This document shows, one piece after another, positions 58,198-64,000 of a stretch of DNA of 64,000 nt. The translations under genes and the position numbers were made by a program. Position 1 is the stretch's first letter, and every line of letters starts with the position of its first letter. The DNA is taken from the NCBI GenBank assembly GCA_023055425.1, contig JALGPY010000003.1, positions 71,399,491 to 71,463,490 of the forward strand. The letters run 5' to 3'. The DNA comes from Linanthus parryae. Taxonomy: Eukaryota > Streptophyta > Magnoliopsida > Ericales > Polemoniaceae. The notes below the pieces were generated by a model. It saw only the letters and a program-made list of their open reading frames with translations, did not search any database and was not told the origin of the DNA.

Positions 58198-58282
58198 TCC
58201 TTATGGGGTTTGAACCCATGACCTTCTTCTCAAACTTCACCAAAACTTTAAGTGTTAGCTTTTAACCACTGGGCCAACAACC
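58198..58282 (-). other. tRNA-like segment with Pol III boxes in the LARD 5' LTR
   Basis: Same arrangement as in the other LTR: A-box-like at 58263-58276 and B box at 58206-58217. Both boxes are unchanged between the LTRs, while nearby bases differ (e.g. CAGCCC versus CAACCC). Confidence 0.55.
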
Positions 58283-58644
58283 CACTTGTTCTTTTCTCTC
58301 ACCCCACTAATTATTTGAAATAACAGTTTACTATTAATAATAAATTAAAGACAAAACAAAGAAGAAGAGAAGAGGAAGTAAAACAGACGGGTTTCTTACC
58401 CGAAGAGAGAGAGAAGCGACGGGGAATGACGGGTGGAAGGCCGACGGTGGCGAGACCGACGGTGGCGGACGGCGACGGCACGGCGAGCTGGACGGGAGGC
58501 GAGCTGGGCTCGGTCGGAGCTCCGGCTGGGTCTGCTCGGTCGGACCCGACTGGGATTCCGGCGAATCCAACGGGAGAAAGAGGAGCGAGTGACAGAGAGA
58601 TTGATGTGGTGTTGGTGTGAGAAGAATTCTGATTTTGATGTGGG

Positions 58645-58653
58645 TATTTATAG
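58645..58653 (-). promoter_or_regulatory. LARD 5' LTR TATA box
   Basis: CTATAAATA on the minus strand, followed by the CT-rich leader. It would drive the LARD genomic RNA leftwards through the PBS. Confidence 0.55.
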
Positions 58654-59216
58654 GCTTCCAATTGAAGAATCCGGCGAGTGGAAGGAGACCCACCGCGAAG
58701 TTTTCGATTTCGAATCGGGTTGGGTTTTGGACGAAATTAGTTTGCTTGAAGCTAAAATATCGGGTTTTGACGAGTTTACATCGAATTGGGACAGGAAACG
58801 AGATGTTTGGTGGTGAATTGGACGGTGGTTGTGTTGGAGTTGGAGGTGGAGGCGTGAGAACTCTCCTGCTAGTTGCAGGAGGTGGAGAAGATGATACTTT
58901 TTGGTTAAAGACACTTTCACCCCCTCTGGTTTAGGCATAAGTCAAGTACCACCCCCTTAGTTTAGGTAAAGACACTAAATAAGTTATGAATAAATACATA
59001 AAAGCACCTAGGTAGTTTATAACATTAAAATTAACTTTCTAAATAATAATAACTAATACCCAAACTTATCCCAATGTCATATTAACACCAAATAATATCA
59101 TAAAATATAATAGTAGCATATTCACACCCAATATTTATAATAATATTATATTTACACTCAATAATTATAGTAATATCATAAATACTCATATTCACAAAAT
59201 GGGGTATTTCAGTCCA

Positions 59217-59689
59217 AATAGTCGAAAAGATAGTTATATACAAAAAGACAGACTTCGTCGCAGAAAATAATCCACACTAAGCTATTTGAAGTTTCAAATG
59301 ATCATAATACGACTTCAAATCATACTTCTTCCACATTACACATAGCAAACACCATGTATATATATATATATGTAGTGGTTTGGAGACGGCCAATATACAA
59401 TAACATGCAAGACATACAATGAAGAATTGTTTTAATTAATCAAAAAGTAACATATGTTTTCATAATATATACGACTTAAAATCATAAATTGATTACCTTG
59501 TTCCGACCATTACGACACTGTGAAATGTTGTTCACTTGTCTCACCTCACGCACAACATCAGCCCAAACCTACACATAAGATGCGTGTTGGGGAATTAAAG
59601 TATATATAATACATTTTTATGTTACAAACGTCATAAGATGCATGTTAGGGATGTAGATACCATTACAAAAAAAGTGTCAATTTTTTTAC
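59217..59689. other. Helitron 3' flank
   Basis: AT-rich, with a TA repeat at 59355-59372. A minus-strand stretch near 59500-59577 reads VWADVVREVRQVNN in one frame, which might be an exon of a Helitron RPA-like gene, but this is weak. No CTRRT end with hairpin was found. Confidence 0.35.
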
Positions 59690-62600
59690 TTACTTGATGT
59701 TCAATAATAGCACTTCTGGATACACAATGTTGGTGGTGTTGTTTGAGGTACTTGTAGAAAGAAGACAACTTATGCGACCAGGCGAGGTGCATCTAGATAA
59801 AGCGACATACATTTGTCTGTGGCTAAATACTGGATCGCGCAGATCAATACCAACATACTTCACCGTATGACATTGAGATTTGTTTATCGTCATAGAATAT
59901 GCTAACCGAATAGGGAATTGACGCCTTGTCATATGGAACGACACTTCTTTAGAAGATGGAGTAAGTGATATGCGCGGGATAAATACTAAGTTCCCAGCTT
60001 TGTCGCCCGTAAGAATTCGTGCTTCAAGTATTCGCGGCGCACACTGCACAATCATCAACCTTGTTCCATTACAAAGACCATCATTTGGTGCTAGATTTCT
60101 TAAGAGCATTACCGGGAAACCGACTTTTAACTCTAACTTGAACGGTGGTAAGCCTGGTGGGTCTAACGAATTTAAGTATTCGTTCGGATAGCGATTAGTA
60201 ATGGCACTACTATTTTCTTCATCTGATGACAAACTGTCAGCAGCCAGGTAAGTATAAGTCTCTCCAGGATATATATTTAGTGCCATTTTATTTATAGAAT
60301 CAACATCGTCGTTCTTTGAAGACAGAATTGTGCTCTCTATTAGAAATGACGGAGTCATCGTACCAGCAACTCCTAGATGTGGATAAATTCAGTTTAGCAA
60401 TTCTGGGAGATCTTTGCACTTGTAGATCGTTGATGGGATAGAAATAACATCTCTAGAATTGCTGCCAACCTGTAGTTTTGAGGGAAAATGGATGAACTAT
60501 TAACATATTGGATGCACAAACATATTTAACTAAATAAAAACAAATAATACCTCTGTCACGAAATTTATGAAATTGAGATGTTCTGGATCACTGTCATGTA
60601 ATCGCATATTTCTATCCAAAGCGAGAACATTGATGTGATTCCAGATAATTGATATTCTCAATGATGCTCCTACAATTTCTTCTCGAACCCCTTTTGTCAC
60701 CACCGGCAGTATTTGGCGAAAGACTCCACCAAGCACAATTGTGATACCCCCAAACGGTCTATTATTGCTTCGTACATCACGTAGAGCACGATCAACAACT
60801 TCAACACAATGCTTATGTTGCATCGGAACCTCATCCCATATAATAAGATTGGTTTCTCTAAACAGCTCTGCGTGGATAGACTGCTTAGTAAAAGCACATA
60901 CAGAATTCTCGTGAACATCCAACGGTATACAAAAGGTGGAGTGTGCAGTTCTACCCCCAACCAGTAACAAAGCAGCTATACCTGAAGAGGCAACAGTTGC
61001 AACTATGTGACTTAAACTACGACATTTTTGGGAAATTTTATTGTAGAGGTACGTCTTTCCTGTACCAGCACCCCCACTTAGAAAGAAGGTAGTTCCAGTG
61101 TTACCCATCACAGAAGAATAAATCTGAGAGTATGTTGTGTTTTGAGCAAGATTGAGACTTTGAATGCGAACATCCAGATTTTCTTGTTGGGCAGCAAGAT
61201 GAAGTCGTCGATGCTCCAAAATAAGTCGGTTACCGTTCATGTCCGTCCAATTTCCAACTGGTTGCGGCATAGGTGGGTAGTCAGACAAAGATCGACCTGA
61301 CTCTAGCAATAATTGATTCAACAAATACAACCCGTAATCATTAACTTGCTCTGTTGTCGGGGTTGCAATGGCAAATACCGTTCGTAGTTTGTGCGGAAGG
61401 TCATCACATATGTGCTCCGAAAACAATTCCCACAAATGAAGTGGGTTTACAGGGGAGCATTGTGTGAGAATGATAGCAAATAATCTCCTCAGCTGATAAC
61501 CAGTCTGCATAATTGAAGCTTCATTCAGACATTGTACCCATTCTTGATCATCTGCAACCAATCCAAGTGCAACACATGCTGATTTGAACGTTGGGTGCAA
61601 GATACCGTTGACAAATTGTAAACTTTCAAGTGAACTTGGTCCTTTGACATGAGTAAGTAGCAAACGCAGATAGAATCTCTCGCCAGAATTCGGGCTCGCA
61701 AAATACATTCTTCCAATAGCAAAACCCCTTTTCCTAAGCTCCCAGAACTTTGACTTCCAAACAAAATGTTGAGGGAATTCTTGGTATGTGTATTTGGTAG
61801 CTGTTGGATTGTGTCTATAATATGCAAAAATCCGGTCAAAGTAGAAACTTTGCTTTACATTCTTTCCATGATTTTATCCATAGGATTAGGAATGAACGTG
61901 CATTGGTGCCTACCCGGTAAATGAAGTGCTAATCGATACAGTTGGAATTTCCTCGTGCAAAGAAAACCCAAGTAGACTCCAAGAAACTTCTGGTGGTACA
62001 ATGAACATTTCATCCAAATATGGTTGAATCTCATCGGCTCCACCCACAATTTTGGTTGCACGGTCCCCACCTTTGTTAATGTAATTGTGGATATATTTGA
62101 CACAGCGAATTCCTGCGCAGACCTCTACATTGATGTGACAATTAAACATCTTTGATAGGTAAGGATTGTATGGCACTACGTCTCTGTCATCAACCTTCTG
62201 ATTTTTAACTGTATACTGAATACCAGTATCAAGGCGTTTGTACAATGCATATCCATCTCTATCCATTGTAGTCGATTCAACAAACGACTTTGGATAGCCC
62301 TTAGTACATTTTCCATTCTCCATGCATGGGGCTTGGGGTTTCGCACGCCACACAGTCCATCTACCATACAACCCTTTAAGGTTTCGAAAAGCTCCGGATC
62401 TTGTATTGGATCTGGGAATTCTGCGGAGACCAATTTGTCAACCTGCGAGCAGACTCTTATTTTGTCCCGACCGTTTAGAAATATGAGAAGATGCATATGG
62501 GGCAAGCCACGATTTTGAAATCCAATAGTGTAAACATGAGCATTTCTTTTACCAAAAATATTCATTCGGTCTAATTCCTTCATCAAGCTTTTACACTACA

Positions 62601-62838
62601 ACTCGAAGACGCGTGCAATTATTTCAGCACGTTCATCTGAAGTTTGATGGGGAAACAAAGAAGCAGTGACTTCAGGCCATTTCGGATTTGCAGTCATGGT
62701 CAAAAAGATGTCAGGGTGATGGTGGAATCGCGTGATTGCCATCGAATCTTGGAAAATCTCAAACATATGCCTTGCACTACCAATATGCGAAGAAGGAAAA
62801 ATCATATGTTTTCCAACTTGATTGGGTCTCACTCCATT
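59690..62838 (-). pseudogene. Helitron Rep-helicase (HUH nuclease plus PIF1-like helicase), broken
   Basis: Reading leftwards from 62838, GKHMIFPSSHIGSARHM and IFLTMTANPKWPEV are the usual Helitron N-terminal block. GFQNRGLPHMHLLIFL carries the HUH motif (HMH, 62491-62499), and CVKYIHNYINKG carries the two catalytic Tyr (about 62081-62095). The helicase has Walker A GGAGTGKT, Walker B IIWDEVPM, motif [14 protein letters not shown] and the C-terminal [13 protein letters not shown] and [11 protein letters not shown]. An 81-bp GT-AG intron lies at 60470-60550. Breaks include TAG 62596-62598, frameshifts around 62400, 61880 and 61720, and a TGA near 60390. The usual Asp of GGDFRQ is Val. The N-terminus is cut off by an LTR at 62839. 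Confidence 0.87.
60470..60550 (-). other. Intron in the Helitron helicase
   Basis: Donor GAG|GTATTATTTG and acceptor CTACAG|GTTGG flank an AT-rich 81-bp gap. The helicase frame continues in the same phase across it (TEV...GSNSRDVISIPSTIY). Confidence 0.65.
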
Positions 62839-64000
62839 TGTGACATCCCCCTCCCGGCGACCCCGATTAATTAACTATAAAACTTACGTTAACGGGAGGA
62901 GGGCGCGACATGCCGGTGAGGCCTTGACTCGTCGAGAGGCTAAATAAGTTATTTATAAAAAAAACTCGTGATAAAAGTTTCAAAAAAATAACTCTGCAGA
63001 AGCGTAAATAACAAATTCACTTGGGGTCGTCTTGATGAACAATTTGAATTTTAAATAAAAGAAAGTTCAAACTTGAAAATAAATATCATTTAGTCCTCTC
63101 GAATCATAACGTAAGAAGAGCATAAACTTCGGGAAATGTTCTAAGTATCATACAAGGGCTCATACAAGATCGTGTATACATAATTACATATATTTTACAT
63201 TCTAACAAAAAGTTAAGAACATGTATTGTACAATTTCTCTAAGTCGCCTAACATATTTGCAACATTTAAGCATATAAACATCATCCGTCCAACAAGCCAA
63301 CACATCAAGTTAACGTCAAGCTCATTCTTGCTTCTTGCGTGTCCTTGTAACCTGAAAAGAAAGTTAATTTTAAAGGGGTGAGCTCAACTAGCTCAGTGAG
63401 TTACATCTACGCCCCTCCGTAGGCTAACTTTCCCATGGAACGTCATTAACATAAGGCATACACATATACTTGTGGAACTTGGAAGATAATGACATTCATA
63501 AATACAAATTGTAACATAAAGAGAGCATAACGTAAAGCATAACTTGAGTCGTGTAAAATCATATTGTTCCAAGTAGGAACCTTGCTTTGTCTCGCCTAGA
63601 GACCTTATCATACTTAAACGTGTTTTCTTAGTTTCTTATCTTATGGCCCGTGATAACCTTCGTGACTTAACATAACATAGGGACATGTCCATCGCGGCGA
63701 CCCGTGAGCAGATGCGTGCCCTCTTATATTGCCTCGACAAAAGGGCCGTAGCCTGCCTATACCCGATAGGGGGTTTCACTCCGGTACCGTGGCCTTTCTG
63801 AAAACCGTGTTTTATCTTATGAAATGTTTATTTTGTTTGTTAGCATCCATGGGGGCATAAATATTACACTCTCGTTAAAAGCATACATACATACTAGTTG
63901 GGGACAACATGAACATACATAACTTCGTAAGAAACTTGAGGGTAGATAAAAACATTGGGGGGTAGGGTAAGTCACCTTAGAGCTTAAGCCATTCATATTA
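62839..64000. mobile_element. LTR of another LARD-like element, inserted into the Helitron, runs off window
   Basis: The helicase frame stops at 62838, and TGTGACATCCCCCTCCCGG begins. That start resembles the TGTAACACCCCC and TGTAACACTCC starts of the other LTRs here. The content is non-coding, with GAGCTCAACTAGCTCAGTGAG near 63380 and a GC-richer part near 63680-63790, like other plant non-autonomous LTRs. The presumed TSD would be CCATT (62834-62838), but the other end is not visible. Confidence 0.55.

Larger units (their letters stand above)
48137..59211 (-). mobile_element. Large retrotransposon derivative (LARD), complete, non-autonomous
   Basis: The 11075-bp element has 2555-bp LTRs, TG...CA ends, an initiator-Met PBS at 56643-56654, a polypurine tract at 50692-50706 and a perfect GTCCA TSD. 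The LTRs have the same length and about 28 substitutions by eye (about 1.1%). The 5965-bp interior has no gag, protease, RT or integrase motif, so it must have moved with proteins supplied by another element. PBS and PPT positions show the transcript runs right to left. Confidence 0.92.
56657..59211 (-). repeat. LARD 5' LTR
   Basis: It is the partner of 48137-50691, offset 8520. The promoter-like TATA lies at 58645-58653 and the GC-rich leader at about 58380-58630. The GTCCA TSD follows. Confidence 0.95.

Overview
This window is plant nuclear DNA, very probably from a eudicot. The evidence is a spliced host gene whose exons match a conserved plant nucleotidylyltransferase-superfamily protein, AT-rich GT-AG introns, and a typical angiosperm load of nested transposable elements. 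No bacterial or organellar signals were seen. Only one host protein-coding gene is recognised: a 12-exon minus-strand gene (24670-43830, 385 residues). It joins a CinA/PncC-like N-terminal half to an NMN-adenylyltransferase-like C-terminal half with HxGH and ISSTxxR motifs. All its exons join in phase, so it looks intact.

Region 1 to about 21114 is a decayed Ty3/gypsy element of the Tat type on the minus strand. Its 5' LTR and primer-binding site are near 20.5 kb, then gag, protease, RT, two RNase H modules, a duplicated zinc-binding module and integrase, running leftwards to 5.6 kb. Its 3' part holds a 54-bp minisatellite and, in antisense, a five-exon gene with a plant-mobile-domain-like start and a coiled-coil end. 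The 3' LTR lies left of the window. A complete and apparently very young Ty1/copia element (10744-19236) sits inside its gag. The copia has 1431-bp LTRs with no difference seen, a GAAAG target duplication and one open 1311-codon gag-pol frame. Removing it in thought makes the gag frame continuous.

Region 21115-24669 is intergenic, with an unclassified repeat and a poly-C tract. Region 24670-43830 is the host gene. Its 11.3-kb ninth intron holds a second copia element (28001-35343, TSD CTTAA) that is frameshifted and has no visible primer-binding site, although its LTRs differ at only four positions. A MITE-like element lies beside it, and intron 6 has a poly-A insertion flanked by a 7-bp repeat.

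Upstream of the host gene are a 30-unit ATT microsatellite, a LINE 3'-end fragment with an RNase H domain, and a solo LTR (44977-47845, TSD AATGT). Region 48137-59211 is a complete large retrotransposon derivative (LARD). It has 2555-bp LTRs, an initiator-Met PBS, a polypurine tract, TSD GTCCA and a nearly non-coding interior with an over-represented CTCCAA box. Each of its LTRs carries a tRNA-like segment with Pol III A and B boxes. Region 59690-62838 is a broken Helitron Rep-helicase, cut by another LTR that starts at 62839 and runs off the window.

The elements therefore form a stack: copia in gypsy, copia in a host intron, and LTR elements in or next to a Helitron. All assignments come from reading motifs; no database search was possible.
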